Shown: positions 1 to 11,820, counted from the first letter of the stretch. The stretch: DNA of 64,000 nucleotides from Spinacia oleracea (GCF_020520425.1 NC_079489.1:82900810-82964809); one strand, 5' to 3'. Made by a program: numbers and translations. Notes: a model not told the origin generated them from the sequence alone.

Positions 1-1076
1 TGAATACTTGTGATTGTTATGTATAAATTGTGATTACGTATCACCTATTTATAGGGATGAAATATCGGACTTAGATTTTCACTAGGATTCAATTTACTAA
101 TTCGATTAGAATTCTAGTTAAAATTAATCCTTTTGGATTTAGTGTTTAATCAAACAACTAACTCTTGTGGATTTAGGAAAACAATTATTCGAACAATCCA
201 AAGCGAAAGGATTCGTAGCATTGCACGAACACAAACACACACACACGCAGCCCACGAGGGGCGCGTTATGCGCGGCTTGGCACAGCAACGCTTGCAGCAC
301 GCGGCCCATCGCTGGGCGCTGCTGCCGGCCTGCCTTGCTTTGCTCGGCTGGGCCTGGCCTTGCTCCGTGCTTGGCTAGGCTCGCTGGCTCGCTGCCCTTG
401 CTTGTTGTGCCTTGCGTCTAGCAAGCTCGTCCGATGATTATTTCGTACGTCGCGCTTCCGATTTGTTTTCATATTCCAGAATTCATTTCCGATTTGAACA
501 ATATTTAATATTTCCGATTCCGGAATTTATGTCCGTTTCGAAAAAATATTTAATATTTCTGATTCCGGAATTTATTTCCGATTTCGATAATATTTTCGAT
601 TCCGGCAATATTTCCGATTCCGGCAATTTTCCATTTCAAATAATATTTTCCGATACGTACCATGTTTCTGTGTCCGGCAACATCTACGACTTGGATAGTA
701 TTTATATTTCCGTTACGATCCATATTTCCGTTTCCGGCAATATCATCCTTTCCGGAGTATTCATATTTTGCCTTTTGACGATTTCAGCTCCCACTGGAAC
801 CGAGATCCGTCGATTCCTAAAATTCATAAATGGAGTATTTAATTCACTTAAATATTTGATCCGTTCACGTACTATTTGTGTGACCCTACGGGTTCAATCA
901 AGAGTAAACTGTTGATTAATATTATTAATTCCACTCGAACTGAAGCGGCCTCTAGCTAGGCATTCAGCTCACTTGATCTCACTGAATTATTAACTTGCAT
1001 AAATAATTAATACTGAACCGCATTTATTATACTTAGCATTGAATGCATACTTGGACCAAGGGCATTATTTCCTTCA
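1..1076 (-). mobile_element. Ty1/copia-family LTR, cut by window edge
   Basis: This is related to the four copia LTRs later in the window. It shares the TTCCGATTCCGG-type short repeats, the segment with GACCCTACGGGTTCA, and the terminal segment reading CTTGGACCAAGGGCATTATT and ending TTCCTTCA at 1076. A TATA-like CCTATTTATAGGG lies near 47-59. Read on the minus strand, the LTR begins TGAAGG at 1076 and runs off the left edge of the window. No polypurine tract follows 1076, so it is either the 5' LTR of an element lying to the left or a solo LTR. It has more differences from the other copies than they have from one another, so it is an older or different subfamily member. Confidence 0.85.
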
Positions 1077-1077
1077 C

Positions 1078-1320
1078 CATGTACACTGATCAGGTGCACT
1101 GATCAGGTGCACATATCAGGTGCACTGATCAGGTGGTGCACAGATCAGGTGGTGTACAGATAAGGTGCACTGATCTGGTGGTGCACAGATCAGGTGCACA
1201 TATCAAAAATCATGCACAGGTACATCAGATTAGGGTGATCAGATTAGGTGATTAATATTCGGGTGATCAAATTGGGTGGTGCACAGATCAGGTGCACTGA
1301 TCAGGTGCACAGATCAGGTA
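1078..1320. repeat. Minisatellite of GATCAGGTGCAC-like units
   Basis: Degenerate tandem units of about 12-16 bp (GATCAGGTGCACT, GATCAGGTGGTGCACA and variants) fill this stretch directly beside the LTR end. The core TGATCA/GTGCAC words are self-complementary. There is no coding potential. The array may lie in an intron of the broken transposase gene on its right. Confidence 0.8.
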
Positions 1321-1368
1321 AACCTTTTTCTCATCTTTTTTCTCATCCATTTTCTCATCCTTTTTATT

Positions 1369-3472
1369 CTAGATTATTTTTTTCACTCGTTCACATTTAA
1401 ATATCTTTCTAAAATTACCCATTTCATCTCCAAAATAAATATATACAACAAAAAGGGAGAATGTACCTTCAAGCCAATCATCATCTACCTGGTACCTCTC
1501 CATAATTGTTGCCCGATTTAATTCGAACTCATCACATGTTAGACTATCATATATTGCCCGCTCCAAGTCTACCTTTAAATCAGGGTACTCTATATGCGTT
1601 CCAAGCTTCCTACTAAAATTCTGAAGAATGTGCCATATTCACCACCTATGACATGTATCGCTCATGGTTGATCTCAAATCCCTCCTCATCGCGGGATCTT
1701 GATCAGTCAAGATCCCAATTGGGGCTTTACCACCCATACATTCTAACCAATTACCGAAAATCCACTCGAATGTGTCACTATTTTCATGCGAAACAAGCGC
1801 ACATCCAAGTAATATGCTCTGACCATGATGATTTACACCAACAAAGTTCGCAAACGGCATTTTATATTTATTGGTCAAGTACGTACTATCAAAGCAGACA
1901 ACATCACCAAACTCCTCATAAGTAGCTCTACTACGAGCATCAACCCATAAAACATCTTGCAACATCCCATTTGCACCTTGCCGGTACACGTGAAAAAAAT
2001 CAGAATTATCTGCTTTCATCTTCTTAAAATAGTCAAACATTGCCTTCGCATCACCACCACTAGTCCTAGCCTTCCTCTCCTTCGCAACCACATCATTAAG
2101 ATCCTTCCGTAAGAAAGGCATTCTACCTCTACCATTCCTTTGCACCACCAGTAAGTTATAAGTTTGAGCCACAGACATACCATATTTCGAACAAACATTC
2201 GCTTGTGTCAACACATGAGGATGATCCCTTAAAAGCTTCTTCCGGTTATAAGCAATAGTCCTAGACTTACTAGGGGTGGGGTGATGATTTTCATGAATCA
2301 TTACTTCTCTACGTATCACCCACTCTCCTACCTTATTTACACTTGAAAATACATGTATCGGACATTGACATTTCTTAGACTTGCGTACCCCACTCCCAAT
2401 TACTTCATGGAGTTGGGAATCAGATGCAACCTTAGCCCCATTCACCTTGCGCCTCCTTTCCGGCACACCATAACACTCACAAGTCCACAAACAATTACGC
2501 TTCTCTTTCACGATTCCTTTCTCTTTATCAGAATCATCCTTTGTGTGGCTAACCGAAAACTTCCACGAAGCACACCGACGGGAAACACCAAAACCCTTTT
2601 GTTTGGCATACCCCCTAAATTGTTGTTCAATCTCCTCCCAACCAGGAAATACCATACCAACCCTCAATTCAGGAACTTCCTGCTCTTCCCCGTAGGCAGT
2701 TACAATAGTTCGCTTTTTTTGGGTTGTGAAACAATCGTCACCACCCTCCTACAATTACATTCAAAGCCAACCCCATCACAATTACCAATCTCAACCAATT
2801 CCAAACCCAACAACTACAAATACCAATTACATTAAACCAGAACACACACCAATATCATGTTCAAAAAAACCATCCTTTAATAACCAAACACATCTTCTAA
2901 AACCAATTCATAATCTTACATTATTAATTAGCATCAATTTCATAATCTTACATTATTAATTAGCATCATTTTCAAGTTCAGTATTTATTTTAATGATTAA
3001 TTAATTCATTCAATCATTCCTTTTAATGATTAATTCAACAATCAATAAATTCATAAAATCAATACAAATCAATAAATTCATACCAATCAATATATTAACA
3101 AATCACTTACTTCACCAATCGCAATCAATTATTTCACCAAAAAATTATTACCAAGCATCGAGAATTCACAACACGAAATAGAATGAATTACAAATCTCTA
3201 AAACATGATTGCTAGAAAAAAAATAAAAATAATAAAAATAAACTGGAGTGGGAAGTGGCATTTGATAAACAAATGAATGCCATTTTGAGAAACAAATGAA
3301 TGCCATTTGAAAAATAAACGAATGCTATTGTGGAGATCCAAGTTCATACCTCTTCGTCCGAGGAGGATTGTGGTTCATACCTCCAAATGAAGTCTTCTTC
3401 TTCTTCTTCAACCTCGCGACTACCGTCGTCACCAATTTCCCCTGTGGTTTCAGCCCCACTGCCCTCACCCAT
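1369..3472 (-). pseudogene. FAR1/FRS-type MULE transposase, two exons, broken
   Basis: Exon 1 is 3472-3350. It starts at an ATG and encodes a 41-residue acidic leader ending SSSDEE, followed by donor GTATGAAC. The intron is 3349-2749. Exon 2 starts at 2748 (EGGDDCFTTQKK) and joins in phase 0. It encodes a FAR1 DNA-binding region (GMVFPGWEEIEQQFRGYAKQ, then Cys-rich CECYGVPERR and CQCPIHVF, then HENHHP) and the MULE DDE domain (CFDSTYLTNKYKMPF, GILTDQDPAMR). A TGA at 1641-1639 replaces the codon between HRW and IWHIL, where the family normally has Cys. Past it the frame stays open to 1369. The C-terminal SWIM zinc finger is absent: the frame ends just after a possible donor (GAAG|GTACATT), near the minisatellite and LTR. 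It is either a domesticated FRS-like gene or a MULE transposase; I see no TIRs. Confidence 0.8.
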
Positions 3473-4534
3473 TTCCGAAATTAACATTAATGGATACTCT
3501 TAAACTAACCTCCAACTGAAAGCTCACCAATTAATCAAAGTGTAGATGAAGAAGAAGAGGAGAACAAGAAGATGAAAATGTTTGATTTTTTTGGGAAATC
3601 CGAGTTTAAAATTCTCGAATGAAGAAGCAAGCTATTTGAAAATGGTGGAGGCTCGTAGAAATTGGAACCCAAAAATTGAAAGAGGAACTCAGAGAAAGGG
3701 GGTAAATTATTTGCCAAGTCAGACATGCCAAATCAGCACCCCGTTTTACCAATTTACTATTCCATTATGCTTTTCCTCCCAAAAACATTTATCATTTACT
3801 TTTACCTTTTTATTTGGGTTTGTTATGTAATAGCAAATACATATCTGATATTTATTTGGACTTCCCCCTCCACCCCCATCTCCCAGAATGACATGGTCCC
3901 ACTTGTTTTACTTATCCCACTTGCTTTATTATTTTATTTCATTCAATTATTCTTTCTTAATACCCGTGTCCGACCACATATCACTCCTATTTAAATACGG
4001 AGAGAGTATAACAAGTTAGAAACATTTTTCCCCATTATTTAAAGGTGACCGCCCTTTTTCAATTTCTTTTCATTTACTTTTTTATTTTTTGTTATTTTGG
4101 GTGGGTACTGGTATTATTTCCGCGGGTTTCCAGCGGTTTATCACGCCTCAGAGAGTGATGATATTTCAGTCTTTTATAAACATGCTTAAATATTGTTACT
4201 GTTGAGTTTGTGCAAAAATAATAAAATATTATATTTTATTAAGTTAAATTCCAAGTTTATAATATTTAATTATATATGGGTGGTACTAAATGCAGATTAG
4301 ATTTTCCCTAAATGCAGTACAACTTTATTTTTTTCTTCCTAAACTGCCCTTCTTTTAATCTAAATCTTATTCATCCAATAACTATGTAACACTCAATATT
4401 CATTCACTTGTAAACAACTCTCAAAGTCTTGCTACTTTGTAATACTCTGTAACTATTATCTTAGAGTCGTAATATTATTTGATGTTATTACGCAAGTCGA
4501 GTCTTTTGTTATTTTGCATAATCCATGACATTTA
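3473..4534. other. Intergenic; possible Stowaway MITE remnant
   Basis: This stretch is upstream of the FAR1-like gene and is AT-rich, with no convincing coding frame. The segment around 3850-4008 ends in TACGGAGAGAGTA. That resembles the CGGAGGGAGTA terminus of Stowaway MITEs, like the complete copy at 16760-17086, but no matching left end was found. Nothing recognisable lies between 4010 and 4534. Confidence 0.4.
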
Positions 4535-4929
4535 AGGGCACGCTTGGATTGGGTGTAATGGATTATGGGAGTAATAAAAGTCAAACCACCATAATAAAAG
4601 GACAATGAAGGAGAATTGTGGTGGTTGCATGGAGGGTGGTGTGGTGGTATTGTGATGAGAAGTTGTGGTAGTGGTGGTGTTGTGAGGAGAAGGGAGGAAG
4701 GGGGGAAGTAATTACCCCCCAAATGAGGGTAATAATCACCCTAGTGGGATGGTGGGTAACTATCCCCCCCAAGATGAGGGTATTTGTTCCACCTTCCCCT
4801 TTATTTTCTTCTTGCCAACACTAGCTTGTTCCCTTTGCCACCACTTCATCCCCTCATCATCACCTTTAATTACCTTAGTTTGACTTTTATTACCCCTTTA
4901 ATACATTACCCTCAATCCAAGCATGCCCT
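4535..4929. mobile_element. MITE with ~50-bp inverted termini
   Basis: The left end AGGGCACGCTTGGATTG continues through GTAATGGATTATGGGAGTAATAAAAGTCAAA. It is mirrored at the right end by TTTGACTTTTATTACC through CAATCCAAGCATGCCCT, with a few mismatches. The interior is a G-rich, GTGGTGG-type low-complexity stretch with no coding capacity. I could not identify a clean target-site duplication, so the superfamily is open (hAT- or Harbinger-like). Confidence 0.65.
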
Positions 4930-4961
4930 AAATGTTGTTGCCGGCAATAACAAAGAACCGC

Positions 4962-5180
4962 CGGGTCACAATTTCTGGAGCTCTTACCTGACCGTCGGAA
5001 ATAATTTTCGGAGCTCTTACCTTACTGCCGGAAATTTTTTCCGAAACTCTTGTCTGACTGCCGGATCAAATTTCCGGAACTCTTGCCTGACTGCCGGTTC
5101 AAATTTCCGGAGCTCTTATATGACTGACAGACAGAATTTTCGTTGCTCTTGGATGACTGCCGGAAATAATTTTTGGAGAA
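4962..5180. repeat. 33-bp minisatellite, about 7 units
   Basis: The unit is roughly TTTCCGGAGCTCTTACCTGA followed by CTGCCGGAAATAA, period 33 bp. Each unit contains one or two CCGGA-type words. Because 33 is a multiple of three, a plus-strand frame stays open across the array and translates as 11-residue repeats (SNFRNSCLTAG). I see no promoter, start context or homologue, so I treat it as noncoding. The stretch from 5181 to 5617 holds nothing I recognise. Confidence 0.75.
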
Positions 5181-5617
5181 TTTACCTAAGGTGCCTTCTT
5201 TTCAGTTTGAAAGACTATAATGCACTTGAAAGTTCATCCAGACCAGTAATTTGAAGTTTGTAACTTCTGAGTGAGTATGATTTGAAGTTTATTGGTTCAA
5301 TGGCGTATGTTTCTCCACTAAAATTTTGCAAAATTAATAAACTCTTAATCTATGAACTATGTATCCAGTCCTCAACTAAAATTTAGAATTATTGGCAGTA
5401 ATTTTATTTTTTTGAAAGACGAATCAAGAATCAAGAATCAAGAATAAAGCATCAAATATTCAAATATCTTATCTTGGCAAGGAGGGAGAAATAAGTTTTT
5501 TATCAACTGGGAATATCAGATCAGGGAAGAAGAGAGGCAGGGGAGAGGTTGGAGAAAGAATGTTTATCGAGAAAAAATGGGTATATTAGTCTTTTAGTGT
5601 TTTTAATATCATTAATC

Positions 5618-5690
5618 TAGTGTATCGCTATTCGACGCCCGCCCACGCTAAAAACGCCCTACTATTCATAGTGAAAGTACAGAAATACCC
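5618..5690 (+). repeat. Left terminal inverted repeat of the MULE
   Basis: It matches the reverse complement of 13652-13724 over about 72 bp. Shared blocks are TATTCGACGCCC, AACGCCCTA, and GTGAAAGTAC. Mismatches and small gaps lie between the blocks. Confidence 0.75.
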
Positions 5691-6006
5691 TTATAAAAAC
5701 TTACCCCTCCCTTTCATTTTTTTTACCTTTCTCACCTCACCTCTCCCTCACTTTTCTCTCAACCCCCCTTCCCCACCAACTGGCTGCCGAAATGACACCG
5801 GAAAAATGAAATTCCGGCGAGTATTTTTTTACCCCTTTCATAGTCGCCGGAAAACTAAAATTCATACATGTTTCTTCATTATTCGCCGGAAAACTGAAAC
5901 TCCGGAAAACGTTTGTTTCTTCATAATTCATGTGGGAGTTGCGGCGGTGTATATAGTCGTGGAATTTGTCTCGGAAAATCGGCTCCCGGAAAGCTTGTAA
6001 GCTTCA

Positions 6007-9000
6007 ATGGAGGAGGTAAAAATGGTGTTTTTTTTTTGTTTTTTTATTAAATTCTGGCGCACAAATATTGCATTGGTTCCATGGAACTGGCGCACGGAAT
6101 TTGCACCAGTTCCATGAACCTGGCGCAAATTCTGTGCGCCAGTTCCATGAACCTAGCGCAAATTCTGTGCGCCAGTTCCATGAACCTGGCGCAAATTCTG
6201 TGCGCCAGTTCCATGGAACTGGCGCACAGAATTTGCGCCAGGTTCATGGAACTGGTGCAAATTCCGTGCGCCAGTTCCATGGAACCAATGCAATATTTGT
6301 GCGCCAGTTACATGTTCTTCATGCAATGTTTGTGCGCCAAAACTAAAATTTGTTTAAATAAAATTTTATTTTTTAATGTAAAGTTATTCGAATTAGTATT
6401 ATAATTAGTTAATTTAATAATTATTTATTTAAGAAAATTATGTTAGTGATTTTAGAAATTTGTAGAAATTGAAATTATATAGTTATTTTAAAATTTATTT
6501 ATTTTAGAATTTATGTTAGTTATTATGCGCAAAATTAATATTATAATTTATTAATTTAATTTTTATTTAGTTTAGAAAATTATGTTAGTTATTTTAGAAT
6601 TTTTTTATTTTAGAATTTATATATTTTAGAAATTATGTTAGTTATTATGCGCAAAGTTAGAATATAATATGATAATTAAATTTTTATTTAATTTAGAAAA
6701 TTATGTTAGTGATTTTAGAAAGTATGTTAGTTATTACGAGCAAAGTAACATTATTTTAAAAATTATATGTTAATTTAATTGTTATTTAATTTAGAATTAC
6801 ATGTTCATTTAGGAAAATTTAGAAATTACATGTGTCATTTTAATTGTTATTTTATTTGGAAATTATATTTTAATTTAATTTTTATGAATTTTAGAAATTA
6901 TGTTAGTGATTTTAATTATTAAATTATGTTTTATTATAGGCCCCACTTCCGGATTATGGTGGCGACGGTGTTGATTATAGTTATCTATTTGCAACAAATG
7001 AAATATTCGATGGATTTGAAAACGCAGCGAATTGAGCAAAGCAAGTGGCTATCGGATTGGGGTTCATATTGATAAGTAGCTCGTACAAAACGACGCAAAA
7101 AGATGGTCGTAAGTACCGCTACTTGAAATGCGATCGGGGAAGGAGGGAAAACAATTGTAGGGATCCAGAGACCGCAAAACGACCAAACACAAAGAGTAAG
7201 GCATGTGGTTGTCGGTTTATGATTAAGTGTGAACAACAATGAGTAGAAGAAAATAATTGGGTTATTGAGTTGCTTCATGATCGTGGCACACATAATCACA
7301 TATTGATTGTATATCCCGAGGGTCACCGTGGTGTTAGTGGTCTTAGTCAGGGTGCAAAGGAAGTTGTTCGCGAGATGAACGATGCACAAGCTAAGCCAAA
7401 AAATATTATGGTGGCCATTAAAAACAAGTTTCCAGATGAACATCCCAACATGAGGCACATTTACAACTTCAAAGAAAAGATGAGACGAGAAGGTTCAGAA
7501 GGAAGAAACGTTGCTGAGCAGATGTTGCATCTAGCCAGAGAGCACGACTACATAAACTGGGTCTCTTGCAGTGACCGTACGAGTAAAGTCATAAACCGCG
7601 CATTCTTAGCTCACCCTGCAATGGTGGAGGTGTTACGCACATATCCACTGGTTATTGGTTTGGATTCGACGTACAAGACTAACAGATATGGATTTCCTTT
7701 CTTGGAGATTGTTGGTGTGACACCGACAAATCAGAATTTCCTAATCGCCTATGCATTTATGAAAGACGAGACTGCAGCGAGCTACCGTTGGGTGTTACAG
7801 AAGTTGAAGCTGCTCCTCGGGGAGGGTGTCATTCCCTCGGCAATATTGACGGACAAAGAGGGTGGTCTAATGAGACCTGTTGCCGAGGTTTTTCCAAATT
7901 CCAGACATTTGCTATGTACTTGGCATATCAACAACGACGTGGAGGCCCGCGTATCATTTTTGTGCAACAAGAACAAGGACGTTGGTCGAGCGTTCGAGAA
8001 CGGAGTTTGGAAAAGAATCATAGAGGCGTCGAATGTGGAAGAATATGATCGTGCAGTTGCAAGCATGGAAGATCGCTATGTAAGATGGCAGAGCGTTATC
8101 GATTATGTGCACAACACATGGCTTACTGATCATAGGCAGAAGTTTGTTCTAGCTTGGACGAATGAGGTCCTTCACTTTGGCAACATAACGACTTGTAGGG
8201 TCGAGATTCAACACTCTGTCGTAAAGAGTTGGCTTGGAAGTTCGCAAGGGTCATTGGACACTGTTTTTAGAAAAGTGCATGCTTCTATCATTAACCAAGT
8301 TACAGAGATTAAAAATGGATTAGAGAGTTCAAGGCGGCGACATGGTGCGTTATTCAAGAGTTATCTATACCAACACCTTGTTGGTCGTGTGTCCCATCAT
8401 GCTTTGGAGCTTATTTTGGAAGAACATACGAGGATGCGACAGTTAAGTACCGAAGTTTTTGAGAGGTGTGGTTGTGCTAAATTGTCCACTCATGGACTCC
8501 CATGTGCTTGCAACATATATATGGAGGTCCAAGGTGGAGTTGGTTTGTATCTTGACCTTGTCCATCGATTTTGGAGGACCTTGGAGATCGGAGATGGGGC
8601 GGACATTCCTGAGTTTGTGGAGGAGTCCGCACAAGTCGTTGAGCTATTCCGATCCCTTGTCGATGACGTGTTAGCTCGAGATATTGCAGTTGTCCGAGAT
8701 ATTTCGAGAATCGTTCACGATGAGTTGCATCCCGAGAATGCGGGTTTTGAGGAACCGGAACCCAACTTAACTAGGAGAGGGAGATCAAGGAAACAAAGAA
8801 ACTCCACTACAAGGAATCTCAGTTTTGTCGAACATGTGCGTAATATGGGTCCTCGTCGGAGTTGTGATCAAGGGTCGTCGTCAATGAGCACCCAACAAAC
8901 GAGGTCTTCATTAGGTAATTATCAAATTATATATATATACATATATACGTTAGAGTTTGTTTTATATTAAATCGTTAATGTTGGTTATATTTTATTTTTC

Positions 9001-9410
9001 ATTAGGAAGCTATATGAGCATTGATCTAATCCCGCCTGGTTTCAAAGAGTGGTTACCTCAATTCATGTTGCAGTATATTAGAGGATACTGTGATGTAATC
9101 CCTGACGGGAACTGCGGATTCCGATGTGCCGCAGAGTTTTTCTTGGGTGATCAAGAACGATATGGTGAGATTCGATCAACGCTTGTTGGAGAGATCAACC
9201 ATTTGGATTTGACTCCTGATTTTTCTTCTGGATACCAATCACTATATTCTTCTGGATTTGACTCCTGATTTTCTGTTACCAACCATTCCACCGTGTTGGA
9301 GAGAATTGGCAGATTATAGCGTTCTTGAATGGGAATCAAGATATCAGACTAGGAGACAAGCTTGGGATCGATATTCAGATGAGTTTAATTTTAGGAGGGG
9401 TAGATCATAG
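6007..9410 (+). pseudogene. MULE transposase fused to OTU-like protease tail
   Basis: My gene model: exon 1 6007-6015 (MEE, donor GTAAAAA); intron 6016-6939; exon 2 6940-8914; intron 8915-9005 (donor GTAATT, acceptor TTTTTCATTAG); exon 3 from 9006. Exon 2 has an N-terminal DNA-binding region (GRKYRYLKCDRGRRENNCRD, SKACGCRFMIKC, HDRGTHNH). The MULE DDE domain follows (IGLDSTYKTNRYGFPFLEI, ILTDKEGGLMRP, LLCTWHINNDVE), then a SWIM finger (CGCAKLSTHGLPCAC). Exon 3 continues in frame into an OTU-type motif, DVIPDGNCGFRCAAEFFLG, containing the Cys nucleophile. Two in-frame TGAs (7033-7035, before AKQVAIGLG; 7240-7242, before VEENNW) sit where the family has Trp. A 49-bp near-duplication around 9205 and 9254 shifts the frame, ending translation at 9268. 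A typical tail (PPCWRELADY...RSTAG) resumes in another frame to 9410. The OTU core lacks its C-terminal His part. Confidence 0.8.
6054..6307. repeat. Palindrome made of 33-bp units, in transposase intron 1
   Basis: The outer arms (about 6054-6154 and 6207-6307) are perfect or near-perfect inverted copies starting CTGGCGCACAAATATTGC. The centre (around 6180/6181) is made of 33-bp units containing GTGCGCCAGTTCCATGAACC and GGCGCAAATT, in both orientations. CCATGG words and GGCGCA/TGCGCC pairs recur. Both strands stay open as 11-residue repeats, but this comes from the 33-bp period and is not evidence for a protein. A transcript would fold into a long hairpin. By my model it sits wholly inside intron 1. 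Confidence 0.85.
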
Positions 9411-9593
9411 TGTAATTTAAATATTTATGTTGTAATAAACTAACTGAATTATGTTGTGCTTCATTTTAGTTTGTATTAATTAAAAGACTTTGACGTAGTT
9501 GCTTTGATTTAGTTATTTGGAAATGCAATGTTAACGAAATTACTTATAAAAGTCAAATATAAACTAAACAAACAAAATCATCCCAAATTAAAT

Positions 9594-9746
9594 TACAAAG
9601 TCCATTCTAAACGTCCAAACAAACACGAATTAGAAAGTCCAAATAAACACGAATTACAAAGTCAAAATAAACACGAATTACAAAGTCCAAATAAAAATTG
9701 AAATACAAAGTCCAATGCAACTGAAGTTCATGAAAAGCTATTACAG
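9594..9746. repeat. Short tandem repeats between convergent gene ends
   Basis: About four degenerate units of ~25-27 bp (AAAGTCCAAATAAACACGAA followed by TTAC) occupy 9594-9716. They lie between the 3' ends of the transposase gene and the PMD gene. They may belong to either 3' UTR. Otherwise 9411-9746 is AT-rich and featureless. Confidence 0.6.
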
Positions 9747-11820
9747 TCACTGGGAATGCAAAATAAAGTTCCAATCATCCAATAACTTCTGGGCGGCTAT
9801 CACCATCGGGTGATGATGATCATTATGAGCTTCAATAAGTCCATGAACGACTTGGTTATATCGCCCAATCCACTGCAATATGAATTTAGGAAAATGTTAA
9901 CGACAACCAAATGTTTAAAAATAAAATTATAAAAGTAAATAGACTTACGTATTCAGTGTGATAGCGGTCAGGTACAACTACAGTCGGTGGAAATGCAGCA
10001 AAAGCAGGACAAATGTATGGATGAGAGTGACCCATAAACCATGTATCATAATCATCTTCACACAAGTAAGGCACACCATCTGGAACAAGAGTCAGGGACG
10101 CGAGAATCAAACTGGCAGCATAACCATCGACTGCGAAACGTTTCCACAACTTGTCTATATGTGTCAAGTCATGAAACTCCACCTCATACTTCCTCGAGTT
10201 AGGTGGCCGATACGCTTTACCAAAGAAAATGACTTCCTGCGGAACACGCTGCACATAACCCAATTGTCGAGTAACCCGATCAGGGTTGTATATTTCGCCA
10301 ATGTCACGATAACATATGGGCCCAATATAAGTAGTCCTCGGACAAGGTGTGGCGGGGTTGGCGCCAAATGGCGTCCACAAAACCTACGAATAATGATAAC
10401 ATCAACAAAATATTATAACTAATATAAAACATAAGCAATATGCACTTAAAACAATTAATTATGTTTATATTACCTGCTCTGGTGTGAGCTTGTCTAGTCG
10501 AGCACGAAACGATGCCAACCTAGTCTGATCCTTACTCTCTGGAGCATAAACCCATCTCAATGCACGAGGATCATTATGTCCTATATCCTTCCTGACTGAT
10601 CGTGGTCGGAAGCATGGAAAATGCTCATATATCCACGCCTGAAGAAGCGTGAGACAACCTCCAATACCTCGTGACTCTGATCGTGTAGCCATACCCAGCT
10701 GGCGATAAAGAAAGGCTAAGCAAGCTGAGCCCCAAGAGTAGCTCGGTACACGATCCAAATGATCTAGATTACGTAAGATCTGCGAGCGAACCCGACTTCT
10801 ACTCTTATCAGTAAACAAACAACATCCAATAGCAGTCCATAGCCAACCAGTCATCTCACAATCTGGGTCCCTAGCCAATCCCTCCAAATTGCCAATAATA
10901 GTAGAAGTCTTCACACAACCGCGTTGCCATATAGGCGCTTTCCCTGCTTTAAGGGTCGCCTCATCGCTCACCTGAAGCAACTCAAGAATAAGGCTCATAA
11001 GAGATCTGCTCGTGTCGTCGTATGTACAACTCACTACTCTCCCCTCAACAGGAATCCCAAGTATCGCCTGAACGTCATGCAACATGATCGTCATCTCTCC
11101 AAATGGCAAGTGAAAAGTGTTCGTATCCGGTTGCCACCTCTCCACGAAAGCTGAAATCAAAGGAGCGTCAATGTGGGATGCCATCATAAATGGCAAATGA
11201 CTCAACGAACTTTCACCTAGCTTATCTCGCAGATCTTCTTTCATTCCACGATACCACTTCATTAGTCGCTTACATACCACTACTCTACTCTGGCAATGCA
11301 ATTTACCTCGATTGAACATGGCTTCCCATAAGGACCTCCCAACGTGAGCCGGGTAGCTAGGAATAACGCTACCGTCTGAAGGACCTCCGCCCATCGGGCC
11401 AGTAACTAACCATGTGTCTCTAGTCCCCTTATCTCTACGACAACGTCCGGTGGTACTCATACTCCCCTCAGGGTTACGAATAAACTTCCCTTTACGTCGA
11501 TGAATAGTAATAGGAGCATTAGAGTCGCGCACCACGACGCGAGGTGGAATGACTGGCTCCTCATCGCCCTTAGAACCCTCATTCTCATTGCCCCCAGAAC
11601 CCTCATCCTCATTGCCCTCAGAACCCTCATCCTCATCGCCCTCAGAACCCTCGTCCTCATCGCCCTCAGAATCCACGTCATAGTCATGGCAAACCTTCGA
11701 CCCATGAGAAGACTGAGGTGGCGAGCTATTCAACTGCGCCTGGGGTGAGGTGGATTGCAAGGCGTTATCCAAAGCAGTTGTGAAGTCCTCCAAGTCCTCC
11801 TCAATATACTCCTCACCCAA
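9747..11820 (-). CDS. Plant mobile domain (PMD) protein, three exons
   Basis: The exons are 11820-10474 (donor CAG|GTAATA), 10383-9949 (acceptor TTCGTAG; donor TAC|GTAAGT) and 9872-9747 (acceptor ATATTGCAG, stop TGA). All junctions are phase 0 and the joined frame is open. An acidic low-complexity leader (repeated GDEDEGSE, 24-bp units near 11570-11680) precedes the PMD. Recognisable motifs are FVERWQPDTNTFHLPFGEM, LHDVQAILGIPVEGRVV, SWGSACLAFLYRQLG, IYEHFPCFRP, then across the splice LTPEQ-VLWTPFG, PDRVTRQLGYVQRVP. PMD proteins (MAIN/MAIL relatives) occur both as host silencing factors and inside MULE and gypsy elements. The start is uncertain: 11820 is a TTG. Just upstream, a (GA)n run at 11832-11850 separates this frame from another open stretch to about 11960, so slippage may have broken the 5' end, or an upstream exon is missing. 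Confidence 0.75.

Noticed and set aside
4784-5254. 156-codon frame through the 33-bp repeats
   Set aside because: It starts inside a MITE end and stays open only because the unit length is a multiple of three.
5620-6000. 126-codon frame at the left end of the MULE
   Set aside because: It begins inside the terminal inverted repeat and covers the presumed 5' UTR; repeated CGCCGGAAAA words explain it.
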